A stretch of DNA of 64,000 bases from assembly GCA_963921195.1 (NCBI GenBank), contig OY992540.1, positions 73,831,337 through 73,895,336 on the forward strand. Direction: 5' to 3'. Every line of letters starts with the position of its first letter. Position 1 is the first letter of the stretch. The stretch is from Pegoplata infirma. Taxonomy: Eukaryota; Arthropoda; Insecta; Diptera; Anthomyiidae. The position numbers and the translations under genes are program-made. This document shows positions 22,533 through 32,561 of the stretch, piece by piece. The notes under the pieces were generated by a model that made no database searches, had not been told where the DNA came from, and saw only the letters and a program-made list of their open reading frames with translations.

Positions 22533-23084
22533 TACAATATTAAAATACATCTGTATCTCACATATGAGAAGCGGTTATTTTTTAAACCTTATTAAAAAAA
22601 AATATGTATGGGTCCAGTTACTTTTTCAAAATCCAGCTGAAAATTTTCCATTGTCCAGTTATTTGACTTCTAGTATCTGGCAACCCTAACGCTTACCCAT
22701 ACACATTTTAAATTATCCACGCTTATTTTTAACTTGTATAATTATCGGCGTTAAATGAAGCTTCGATAAAAAGTGATGCCAAGTTCACATTTTTAATGAA
22801 ATGTCAAAGACACGAACCTTTTACTTTGTTAATAGAAAATACACAAACCTTTTTAATGCAGAAGTGATGCCAAGTAAATTTTGTTAAACGTGGATGCGTT
22901 TTCGGTTAATCGGTTAATGTTAACATGTTTACGGTTATGCGAAAGCAGGGCAATAATTTGATACGAATTTTGGTCTTATCTGATTGATTTTTTATATATT
23001 TTAATATAAAGAGATCTAAATATCAATTTATACATGGCTATATACGAAAACATTTTTACTAGGGGAATCTAAAATTTTTAACAC

Positions 23085-23700
23085 AAAAAATGTCTCACAA
23101 CCAGAATCTGAGATTTTTCTCAGAATCTGAGAATTTGTCAATACAAAAAATATTTCAGAATCTAAAAATATTTCTATATGAAAATAGTCGCAAAATCTTT
23201 AAATAATCGCAAAATCTTTAGTAAAAATTTTAGAAAATGTAGTAGAATCTGAGACTTTTTCTATAAGAAAAATTACACAGAATATAGGAATTTTTTGTTA
23301 AAAAAAAATGTCTAGGAATATAAGATTTTTTCTATTAAAAAATGTCTCAGAATCTAAGAATTTGTTTAAGGAAAAATGTTTCAGAATCTGAGATTATTTC
23401 TGTTTAAAAGATATCTCAATATCTAAAACTTTTTAATAGAAAAATCTATCAAAAAAAAATTTTAAATCCTAGAAAAAATACCTCAGACTTTTTCGATAAG
23501 AAAAATGTCCTAGAATTTGTGAGTTTTTATTTAGAAAAAATGTTCTAGAGTCTGAGACTTTTTCTATATGAAAAAAAAAACTCAAAAACTGAGACTTTTT
23601 CTATAGAAGAAATGCCTTAGACTTCTGAGACTTAAGGAAAAATATCATAGAGTCTGTAAAAATGTCTTAGACTCTGAGTTTTTTTTTTTAGAAAATGTTA
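23085..23700. repeat. Degenerate 35-bp satellite array
   Basis: About 16 diverged units with CAGAATCTGAGACTTTTT and TCTATAGAAAAAATG words. It continues the array interrupted by the 18490-23045 element. Confidence 0.8.
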
Positions 23701-24950
23701 GTACAATTTTTCCAAATTTTTTTCAGACAATTCCAACTTTATAAAACAACCAATAAATTAATTACTCTAACTAATTATTTCATATGGTAGTGTTAAAGTC
23801 AATACATACAAGTGCACTTAACATTTATGAATAAAGTGTGAAAACTAACAAATAAGAAGAACGTAAACACTCAAAGTAATAACAGTATAAAAGGACAAGA
23901 CAAACACAAACTAAAAATACATACATGCATAGTAGGTACTTACTACACATAATAATTATAACAGTATGAACTCTCAATAACCATAAGGTATAACAGTGCA
24001 TTATGAACTAGTACGTTACTAAAATACATAAATGTTGAAAAATGCAACAAATTGTTTACTTTCATACTATAGTTCACTCGCCAATTATTTGAAAATATTC
24101 GCAGGCATAGAAAACTAAAATAGTAATGCAACAAAAACAACAACAATATTGTAAATAAACTTGTAAAACAATACCAGCAACATCATCCACTCGAACTAAT
24201 AAGTACTAAAAACAAACAAGCAACAACAATTACTACTTGGTAAGGCAAGCAATTTAACAAAGATATTTAAAATATAAAAAATTTTATTTTTACAAATATT
24301 TGCAATTGTTGATTGTTGTAGTATCGAAAAGGGATGATAAAGTAAAAATTAATTTTGTAAAAGAAGTCTTCAAAGTGTACTTTTTTGAAAGTCTGAAGTC
24401 GAGTTGGAAGTGTCTGACGTTGTTTGGGGCGAAGAGGTAATTACTGTAGTTCATGCCAACAAATAAATTAAATATTTCTATGATGCTATCTTATTCCAAA
24501 GATTTAAGGAATCAAGAAATTTGCGGATCCCAATAAATCAATTCAATTTCCAGAGAGAAGACACTTGCATAGAATGTGATTCATTGTTACGACTTATTCA
24601 TTATTCATTCATTTCGGCAAACCCTTAGACGTTGAAAATCATCCATCTGCTTAAAGCTATCAGCAAAGTTGCACGACCTTGGTAAGGATCAATTCAGACT
24701 TGCATTGTGATGTCAATTTCAGAAACATTTTGTTGTCTCTTTGGAGGGGTTTTCTATTCTATTCTTAGATATGCTATCAAGCATTACGCCTTTGGAACTC
24801 CATGTTTAAAGACACCGACCATTACACTTTGCAGCAAATAGAGTGCTTTCGAAATTGAACAGTTCGCCATACTGGAATTCTGGAAAGGGCAGTCAAGAAT
24901 GTTAACAGAGATTATGAAACTTCAGTTCACAAAGTCGAAGGAAAAATAAA
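23701..24950. other. Gene-free stretch leading into a LINE relic
   Basis: AT-rich to about 24350, then more balanced composition. From about 24760 the sequence may belong to the LINE relic (a frame with SSITPLELHV lies in the region that normally links RT to RNase H), but that is weak. Confidence 0.4.
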
Positions 24951-24959
24951 CCTGTTTCA

Positions 24960-25272
24960 TACTTGCCCAATGAATGGATGATGAACAATGTCGGGTTTTC
25001 GCAGATAGACGTTTTTAAGGTTGATTCTAAAACTGAGACGGGTACAGGAAGTGGTGTTTGTTGCTTTTAGGTAGGTATTGATGAGTCATTTGGAAAATTA
25101 TTGTATCATTTTTAAAGCGAAGATCAATGCGATTGAAAAGACTGCAGAGCTAATTTCGATACAGCGATATTACGTTTTTCATTGACAGCCAAGCAACTTT
25201 AAAGGCGTCAACTGAGGATAATAACAATTCCAAGGTAGTGTGCCTCAGCCATAGAGAACTACAAGTTCTGAG
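24960..25272 (+). pseudogene. LINE RNase H relic, 5' part
   Basis: Broken frames read NEWMMNNVGF, then KVDSKTETGTGSGV, which corresponds to the first catalytic strand of RNase H in non-LTR retrotransposons (usual form TDGSKTE..GAG; one glycine codon is missing here). Next is FKAKINAIEKTAELI, where the family has a catalytic Glu in place of the second Lys. Then FFIDSQATLKAS follows, with the catalytic Asp kept. Stops and frameshifts lie between. The part ends at a hAT-type insertion exactly after ...RELQVL. Clade is uncertain (I, LOA, R1 or Jockey with RNase H). Confidence 0.72.
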
Positions 25273-25737
25273 TAGACTTGTGCTTAATCGTTCAATTGAG
25301 TGAGCGCTCATTTTCGTTCATTTAAGATAAAAGACCTAGTTCGTTCATCTAGTTCAATCGCTCTGTTGTGGTCTTCGTTCAACAGTTAGTGAACGAATCA
25401 TTTTGATCATGTCATGTCTGTTGTTTTGGCTTTCGTTCAAAAAATACAAAAATGTTGAATATTAACATGAATTAAAAAAAAAACATATAGTAGTACAATT
25501 TTTGTAAAAATAACATAAATGCTGAGAAGACGTGCCAAAAAAGAGAAGAGAAAACTAACGCCTATTGACAAAATTAACAAAAAACAATTAAACGACCGAA
25601 CTGAAAGATCAAAATGAAGTAATGACCAATTGAGCTGAATGAACGAAAAGACCTAAAAGAGCGGAAATGAACGAACTAGATAAACCGCTCAGTTAAGTGA
25701 ATAGTTCAATTGAACTATATCATACGACACAACTCTA
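25273..25737. mobile_element. hAT-type MITE inserted in the LINE relic
   Basis: 465 bp with an exact 8-bp duplication GTTCTGAG (25265-25272 and 25738-25745). Termini are TAGACTTGTGC and the inverse of TAGAGTTGTGTC. The subterminal word GTTCA(A/T)T / TTGAAC and CGTTCA recur on both sides. Removing the element and one duplication restores a continuous RNase H frame (..RELQVL then RKKHDMRLCLVPGH..), which confirms the borders. Confidence 0.9.
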
Positions 25738-25745
25738 GTTCTGAG

Positions 25746-26400
25746 GAAGAAGCATGATATGCGACTGTGCTTGGTGCCTGGACACAAGGATATACGAGGA
25801 AATGAAACACCAAATGAGCTAGCAAGGGCAGGGACAGATTTTCACAAGAGCTTGCTGTTGTTGAGAGTTTTCCAACACTCTCCCTTACTTTCCTGGGAAT
25901 TAAGCTTGACACTAGGAACAAGTGGTTGAATAGATGAATGACCTAAAATAATAGCATTCAGACAAAGGTGTTATGGGACGAAGAATCACGAAGTTATGGC
26001 GAAATTCTCAAAATTCATTGTAAGAATCGGGGTAATATCAAACGACTCTTGAAGATGGTTCTGTCGAGGACAGTTTTCATATTTAATGCGAATGGCCTGC
26101 TTCTCTTTTTCTAAATTTTCAGGACCTTCGGGGTATACTCGGCACCACGGACCACGGCTATTAATGGCACTCATAAAATTCGTTGCCCCACAAGACGTTG
26201 GAGCCAACAGCGTCATCAGTATATATGGGTGGTATTAATATCCAGGAATCGGACACTCTTAATGTTCTGAGCATGCTACTTTAGTGAGCACGTTTTTCAA
26301 GAGTTGAAAGAAACACTGTGTCTCGGCTTTTTAAAACCTGTGTTAGAAATGCTTAACATCGTTCGATCTCCTTATTATTTATACCGAAGATGAAATACAA
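25746..26400 (+). pseudogene. LINE RNase H relic, 3' part
   Basis: The frame continues KKHDMRLCLVPGHKDIRGNE, then TPNELARAGTDFH, the last RNase H motif (V-P-G-H...G-N-E...A-x-x-G). A stop follows near 25936. Further downstream, broken frames such as EESRSYGEILKIHCKNRGN resemble the C-terminal tail of such LINEs, fading by about 26400. No poly(A) tail was found. Confidence 0.7.
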
Positions 26401-26871
26401 CTCCCATAGATGGACAAGGCTGTCAAAGTCTAGTTTAAACAAAGCAGGGCATTAATGCTTACCAATGATACTTGGCTATCCAACTCTATTTACTTATTAG
26501 ATCATTGCAATGCATTGTCGGAATGTGGGCTATGTGACTGTCTTCTATTTCTATTATCGGATAAACAAACTTATCCTAACGGACCGAATTTTTGTTCGCA
26601 AAAGCCGGTTGTCTTTTAGATAATATCCGTTTGTTGTTGATCGCACATCGCATTACAGAGAAGGATCGTTTATCGGTAGAAATGTTCCTCAATAAACCCC
26701 CCGTAGAAGTATCCCCGGTTATTTTCAATGCACATAAATTCAAGTCAAATGTTCACAACCTAAACTTCCTCTTTCCTTCTCCTATTAAATGTTTTACCTG
26801 ATGTCAACAGAACACATTGCGTTAGTAAAGTCATCCCTGAGAGTTGGTTCGCTGTAAAACAAACTCTTCCG
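26401..26871. other. Gene-free stretch
   Basis: Balanced composition, possibly still LINE-derived. The 69-codon frame at 26592-26801 shows no motif I recognise. Confidence 0.4.
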
Positions 26872-27365
26872 CACACAAAAAATTATTGGCTAAAAATGTC
26901 AATTAAATCATTAAAATTAAAAATTTAAATGAGTCAATTATTGTTTTGATCAACATTTTTGTTATTTTCTTTAACTATCAAATTACAAATTTTTAACAAC
27001 CAGATTTTTTTTCGCTTCAATTTATTTGAATGCATTAATTCAAAAAATTATTTTATAATCGGCTTTTACTCTTTTTATTGTCGGCAACATATTGGAAAGA
27101 AAATAATATGAATTTCTTCATAATTTTGCCATAAGCTTAAAATTCATTTGTTAAATCAATCATAATTTTAATTGAATTAAATAAACAAATTTTCAAATTT
27201 GTAATCAAAATCGAAAAAGTGATTGATTATCAAAAAAAAATCAATTAATCACCTACAATTTGATGATTGATATAACAATTTTCTTTATCGGAGGAGTTTC
27301 AATTAAAAAATTAATTGAAACCGCGTCTTTGTTGATTGAAATTCGTTTTCAATTCTTTCTGTGTG
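26872..27365 (+). mobile_element. MITE, CACACAAAAAATTATTGGCT type, copy 1
   Basis: About 494 bp from CACACAAAAAATTATTGGCT to CAATTCTTTCTGTGTG, with short inverted ends. A second copy in the same orientation lies at 47663-48147 and shares GAGTCAAT, CTTTAATTTATTTGAAT-like and CAATCACCTA words along its length. No coding capacity. The target duplication is not clear. Confidence 0.72.
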
Positions 27366-28365
27366 AATAGCTTGTTACGCGTATTTGCCACTTAAAAGAG
27401 AGTTTTGCGGAAAATATTTGTGCAAATTATTCATCGTCAAGAAGAAATTATAGTATGTACGATTATAAAAAAACACTTCGGCACGCTTCTATTCTAACGA
27501 AAACGACTGTGGAATGTACTGATAAGAAAACTATAGTTTCGCACAAAACGAAATTCTCTGTACCCGCTCTTTATGATTAAGTTTGGGAACCCATTCAAAT
27601 TAGGTTATCAGAAAACGACCCCTGTCTCTTTCGGTTCATACAATGCCAATTATAAAAAAAGGTAAAATAGTATAAAATTTATCATCCCTGAAGTAAGAAG
27701 GATACTAAAAAAGTAACAAGTGGTAGATAAATGTTGTGAATTGATAGTATATAGGGAATGTTTCTGCTGGTTGGTATGAAAAACTAATCACCGCATCTAA
27801 CAATAGAATAACTTTGTTACATAGAAAACAATAACAAGAAACATAATTTTAAAAAAAGAAAACAAATATAAAACAATTACAACAACAACAGAAACTTCTC
27901 ACAATGTTATTACCATTTTCACAAACAATTGCAAAAACATAAAAATAATAGGAGTACGAACGAACCGAACCAGTTAATATTGTTGGTGTTTGTGTGAAAA
28001 TTATCACAATGTTGGGAAAAATCGGAAAGTAATAAAATTTTATTGAACTATAAAAATCAACTGAGAAAGAAAACAAACAACTGTTAATGCACAGATCCAA
28101 AGTAATATTCAGGATACAAAAAAAAAAAAACAAAGCAAAAAAAACCTCGATTGAAAAGGTTCTAAAACCATAACGCCAGTGTTACAAACTGTGGAAAAAA
28201 ACCATGGTCAATTACTTTGGTATAAAGCAACTGGTTTTATTTTAAAGCGAATGATTTAAGTACCCTACTGCACAAAGTAGAAGAGATAGTTGTGGGTTTG
28301 TGACACAAAGTTGAGGTCCGTTGTGAGATTCTTTAAGCCCTAAGATATGTAATTTCAATTTTGAT
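27366..28365. other. Gene-free stretch
   Basis: AT-rich. A 94-codon reverse frame at 27849-28133 is F/C/V-rich with no defined motif and overlaps A-rich repeats. I do not support it as a gene. Confidence 0.5.
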
Positions 28366-28368
28366 TGT

Positions 28369-28665
28369 AAATCGATTGGAAATGAAAAATTCGCTCAAAT
28401 TTTTCATTTCCAACCGATTTACAATCAAACAATATTTTTCTAAAACAAAACTAATAAATCGCTGACTACAAAATACAGTTTTTACTTTGCTAATTTGTAA
28501 CGAACTAACTACTAGTTTTGGTGGAGCAGTGTAAGTCGGTAGGAAATGAAAAATTCGCGCGAACTTTTCATTTCCAACCGACTTACACCTAAAAAAATTT
28601 TTTACTAAACAAAACTAGTAATTAGTTCGTTACGAATTGGCGAAGTAAAAAAAAGTATAATTTGT
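28369..28665. repeat. Two copies of a strong hairpin
   Basis: Hairpin 1 (about 28369-28430) pairs GATTGTAAATCGATTGGAAA with TTTCCAACCGATTTACAATC; the stem is about 28 bp with one mismatch. Hairpin 2 (about 28529-28588) pairs GTGTAAGTCGGTAGGAAATG with CATTTCCAACCGACTTACAC. Loops are CGCTCAA-like and CGCGCGAA-like. Both are followed by a related AAACAAAACTA(G)TAA segment, so a unit of about 160 bp was duplicated. The second hairpin is also inside a longer inverted repeat (GTAACGAACTAACTACTAG / CTAGTAATTAGTTCGTTAC). Confidence 0.8.
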
Positions 28666-28984
28666 TAAAAACACAAAAAAAAAGTTTCATACATATAGTT
28701 CATCAAGTAAATTTGTACTAAAAATAATTATGATTGCAATACATTAAACTGCAACTACTACGGGTATTATATAATATGTTTCCCAAGCAATATCAGTCCA
28801 GAACCCAAAACCTTAAAGGGGGCATAAAGAAACTCTCCTTAATACTAATCAGGGTCCTAATATTTTTTTTTTTTTGTGTAATTGCTTGGATGTACCACAA
28901 CATACCAAAATCATGCATTCCTTATATGTCCAGAAATAATTTAAAAATTTATCATTTTCAGTTTAGAAAAAATTAAATAAGTCC

Positions 28985-29345
28985 CCAAAAATAATAATTG
29001 GGGGTTTATTTCATTTGCATTTTCGGGGGTTTTTATCAATACTTTTTTTTATAAATTTTTTTTTTTTTTGCATCAAAAACTTTTTTTTTGTCAATTTTTT
29101 TTTTTCATCAAAAACTTTTTCTTCATATTTTTTTTTTTCATCAAAATTTTTTTTTATCAAAATTGGTTTTTTCGTGAAATTTTTTTTTCATCAATATATA
29201 TATTTTTTTAATAAATTTTTTTTGCATCAAAAAATTTTTTTTTTCTTCATCAAAAAAATTTTTTTTCTCCAACATTTGTTTTCATCAAAACTTTTTTTTC
29301 ACCAAAATACCGTTTTTCATCAAAAAATTTAATTTTCCCTTCTTT
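28985..29345 (+). repeat. Poly-T / CATCAA array
   Basis: Same degenerate poly-T plus CATCAA array as 4724-5400, followed by the same ACCAAAACTACTTT flank. Its translation is F/K/I-only low complexity. Confidence 0.8.
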
Positions 29346-29369
29346 TTACCAAAACTACTTTATCACTAA

Positions 29370-29882
29370 CAAGGAGAGGCTCCCTGGTGTCACCCTCCGA
29401 TCTTCATGAAATTTGAATACGTTTTACAGAACGAAAAATAATTTTTTTGGCGGGCCAAACTTATTTTTAGGGGGTTCGATTTGTATGGAGGGAAGTTGAC
29501 CTTTTTTAGTTTTTTACGGATTACGCCTATTAACTCAAAATAAATATAGGAATATTTGGTATAATATTAAAGGCATTTAATATACCTATCTCGTAATGCT
29601 AACAAAGTGTCAAACAAGTTAATGTTTTTAGACTTATTAACAAAAATTTCCTAAAATTTTGGTATTTTACACAATATGACTAAAAGCTGCGCATTATTTG
29701 CATAGTATAGGAGATAAACGCAAAAAACTGAAAATTACCGTTTTTCCCCCATCATTTTCACTCCCCAAATATGAATTTAGGCCGCTAAAAAAATACATGT
29801 CCCTTCATTTTTCTTGTTCTCCAAAAAAAAGATAATTCCATAAAGATTGACAGGTGGGGTGACACTTTGGAGACTTTCCTTG
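29370..29882. mobile_element. 513-bp MITE with TAA duplication
   Basis: Starts CAAGGAGAGGCTCC and TGGTGTCACCC, ends GGGTGACACTTTGGAGAC and TTTCCTTG; inverted ends of about 26 bp. TAA flanks both sides (29367-29369, 29883-29885). The paralogous empty site at about 5395-5420 reads CACCAAGTCTAAG with no insert. A 3-bp TAA duplication would fit PIF/Harbinger, but the termini are not the usual ones, so the superfamily is open. Confidence 0.82.
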
Positions 29883-30044
29883 TAAGTCTAAAATTCGGAC
29901 ATAAAAATGTTCCATTTGCTTAACAAATTTACAAAAAAAAAGTGAGAGGGTTAAATTCTTCTGTGCGGAATAATTTATACTCTTAAATTTTTAGCAAAAC
30001 ATTATCATGATTGAATGTTTTGGGCTACAGTAAAAAATTCGAAG

Positions 30045-30497
30045 GCATTTTTTTGATGACTCGATCAAAAGGTATCGAATTTTCTTTTACTCAAACTGGT
30101 ACATAATCAAAATCAAAATTTTTTATTTTTTAAGTACTTTAAAAAATAGTTTCATTAATTCTTAAAACTGTTCTATCATGCGATTTGTAAGTCTTAAAAT
30201 TTAAATAACATTTTGTAATCTTTTATTTTTGTAAAATTTTTTTTTTTGGAATACTTCTATCAATACTAAAATTTTGTTTTTCAGTAAGATCGTGTGTTCA
30301 CGATTATCAATTTTTTTTGAAGATTTTTTGAAAAAAAATTATTGCAATGTAATCAGGTCTACTGCTCCAATGGTGAGTCCTGGAGAGGTCAACAGCAATA
30401 CCAACCCCCATTAATTTGTTCCTCCAAAAGTTGTTTCCAAATAAACTAACACTCTAACTCCAATACTTAAGAATGCTCCCACACAAAATGGATGTTT
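30045..30497 (+). mobile_element. Foldback (TGGGGCA-type family A) fragment
   Basis: Diverged half of the element at 15914-17280: GATGACTCGATCAAAAGGTA, CTTCTATCAAT, AAGATCGTG, then the core GCTCCAATGGTGAGTCC and GCTCCCACACAAAATG. The core stops at 30497. Its next words (CAACCCCTCTAACTGCC) reappear at 34278, so 3.8 kb was inserted into it. Confidence 0.7.
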
Positions 30498-30690
30498 ATA
30501 CCCTCCACTTACAATTAGTGATAGAGGGTATAGACTGGTTCCATTTTAAATAGCATATGCAATCAGCCGATGGTGGTTCAATTTATCCATATCCATTCTT
30601 CTAATTTTTATTGAATTTCGGTTTTTGTTATTTAGTCGAAATTGTGAATGGTTCGCGTTTTATCGCTGTTCAAAGTTGGTATTTTGAAAC
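30498..30690 (+). mobile_element. Mini-me-like end fragment and unassigned flank
   Basis: TATACCCTCCACTTACAATT and GATAGAGGGTATA mark the terminus of a mini-me-like repeat. The core TA/GTCY block is absent. The remaining 140 bp are unassigned. Confidence 0.45.
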
Positions 30691-30888
30691 GGCGTACGGA
30701 CATAGCGCCCAAGGTCTTATCGCCCAAAACCGTAAATGACATATCGCCCACGCTGCGACATATAGCCCAAAATGGTAGGTCTAAAAATGTTATTTCTCCC
30801 AAAACAAAATTGTCAAAAAATCCAAAATATTTTTTTTGGGCGAAATGTCGAAATTACGACTTCTATGATTTGTTTTATTGTAATAAAG

Positions 30889-31117
30889 GTTTTCTGCGTA
30901 GCCGGCCATCGGCCGGGCTTAGGGATTACATACTCCATGCATTAAACCCACCCTCTCTGCAAACCAAAGCTATTTTCGTTATCAGGCCTTTTTGAGGCAT
31001 AACAAATTTGGTAGCGTAAAGGACTGCTACCCTAGAAAATTTTACTTTGCGGAGAGGGTGGGTTTAATGCATGGATTTTGTAATCCCTAAGCCCGGCCGA
31101 AGGCCGGCTACGCATAA
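30889..31117. repeat. Inverted pair of the GC-rich module
   Basis: Left copy: CTGCGTAGCCGGCC to AAACCCACCCTCTCTGC. Right copy: GCGGAGAGGGTGGGTTTAAT to GGCCGGCTACGCA. They form a 70-bp stem with a spacer of about 85 bp. Each copy also holds GGCC-nnn-GGCC. The right-hand flank (AAAACTTT..ACAATTTTGG) matches that of the copy at 652-728. Confidence 0.8.
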
Positions 31118-31200
31118 AAACTTTAAAATATTGTGTTAAAAAAAAAACAATTTTGGTGAGTTTTATGATTATTTTTTTGGGTGCTATGACATTTTATATA

Positions 31201-32288
31201 TGGGGCAAAACGCGTCAAAGGTCCACACCAAAAAACAAATGTTGTCCAATTTAAGTATAATTTTGGTAAAATAGTAGGTTAATGATAGGTATTCTAAATT
31301 ACAAATATAAAATTTTTTGATGAAATATTGGCAGAGTTACAGGGTTGGAAAGTTTTGATGTTTTTGAAGAGAACATATTTTGGTGAATTTTAATTAACAT
31401 TTTGATGAAACAAAAATTATAATTTAAAAAACGACTTTTAAAGTATTTTTGACGGCCTTTAAAATGGCATTTGTGTTTTTTTTGAAAAAAATAAATTTGA
31501 CCTTAAAATTCAAGGTCAAAATATTAAATTGTAATTATCTTATAAGGGTCGCACTTTTAGATTTTTTTTCACTAAGCCCACAGGAAGGGTTGACATTTTT
31601 GTCAATTTCGGTTTTAAAAAAAAAAATGGTATGTATGATACTTTATGAGAAATCAATTTTTTTACGAGTACATAACACCCAAACTGTACTGATTTCTTTA
31701 TTTTTTATGCGTGCAACGTTTGTTGTGTGTGTTTACAACGCACACTTTATCTAAGCATTGATTTTTGTTGTTGTTATTATATGCAGATTAAAGCGATTTC
31801 AGTACAATTTGAGTGTTATACACTCCTAAAAAATTGATTTCGCATAAAGTATCATACATACCATTTTTTTTAAAAAAACCGAAATTAAAAAAAATGTCAA
31901 GCTTTCTAATGGGCTTAGTGAAAAAAATTTAAAAGTGCGACCCTTATAAGATAATTACAATTTAATATTTTGACCTTGATTTTTAAGGTCAAATTTATTT
32001 TTTTCAAAAAAACCACAAATGCCATTTTAAAGGCCATCAAAAGTACTTTAAAATTAGTTTTTTAAATTATAATTTTTGTTTCATCAAAATGTTAATTAAA
32101 ATTCACCAAAATATGTTCTTTTCAAAAACATCAAAACTTTCCAACCCTGTAACTCTGCCAATATTTCATCAAAAAATTTTATATTTGTAATTTAGAATAC
32201 CTATCATTAACCTACTATTTTGCCAAAATTATACTTGAATCGGACAACATTTGTTTTTTGGTGTGGACCGTTGACGCGTTTTGCCCCA
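31201..32288. mobile_element. Long foldback element, TGGGGCA-type, second family
   Basis: 1,088 bp, from TGGGGCAAAACGCGTCAAAG to its inverse ending GCGTTTTGCCCCA. Arms of about 498 bp and a 90-bp centre (31700-31789). TATATA lies on both sides (31195-31200, 32289-32294). A 101-codon frame at 31449-31754 crosses arm and centre and is not convincing. The terminal heptamer TGGGGCA is shared with the element at 15914-17280, whose arms are otherwise unrelated. Confidence 0.88.
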
Positions 32289-32561
32289 TATATAACATTT
32301 TGATATTTGGGTAATATGACATTTTTGATAATTTATATAAATTTAAAGAAAATTGTTAAAATACCCAAAAATAATGGCCATATCGTCCAAAAAATTTTGC
32401 AACAACAACTAACACACACTTTTTTTGGGTGGAATGACTTTTTTAAATTGGGCGATATGCACTTGGGCGCTATGTCCGTACGCCTTTTGAAACAATTTTA
32501 TGAAAAACACATAATGTTTAAATGATCGTATCTTTGGAACGCATCATCCGATTGCCACGAA

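Larger units (their letters stand above)
21891..22688. mobile_element. hAT-like element with 8-bp duplication
   Basis: 798 bp, bounded by exact 8-bp repeats ACGCTTAC (21883-21890 and 22689-22696). Termini are TAGGGTTGCCAGA and TCTGGCAACCCTA, fitting the hAT consensus (pyrimidine-A-G-N-G and 8-bp duplication). The subterminal word TCCAGTT recurs on both sides, as in transposase-binding regions. There is no hAT transposase. Instead the centre holds two facing fragments of another transposase type. Confidence 0.85.
18490..23045. mobile_element. 4.5-kb composite element with terminal inverted repeats
   Basis: The left end (GTATATATCTATGTATAAAT, then TCAGATAAGACCAAAATTCG at 18588) is mirrored at the right by CGAATTTTGGTCTTATCTGA (22959) and ATTTATACATGGCTATATAC. 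The terminal repeat is about 120-200 bp and diverged. The element lies between two stretches of the same 35-bp satellite. Inside are a foldback, a MITE, inverted G/C-rich patches (19525-19545 and 21720-21757) and a hAT-like element. No intact gene. A diverged partial copy of its right end is at 54720-55030, inverted. Confidence 0.6.
30691..32484. mobile_element. Foldback-like element with 9-bp duplication, second member
   Basis: Exact 9-bp direct repeats TTTTGAAAC (30682-30690 and 32485-32493) flank inverted ends: GGCGTACGGACATAGCGCCC at the left and its inverse at the right. Motifs like GACATATCGCCCAAAA repeat inside in both orientations, echoing the terminus. Two inverted copies of the GC-rich module (30889-30958 and 31046-31117) are present. 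A second foldback (31201-32288) is inserted in it. Without that insert it is about 0.7 kb. No transposase. Confidence 0.85.
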
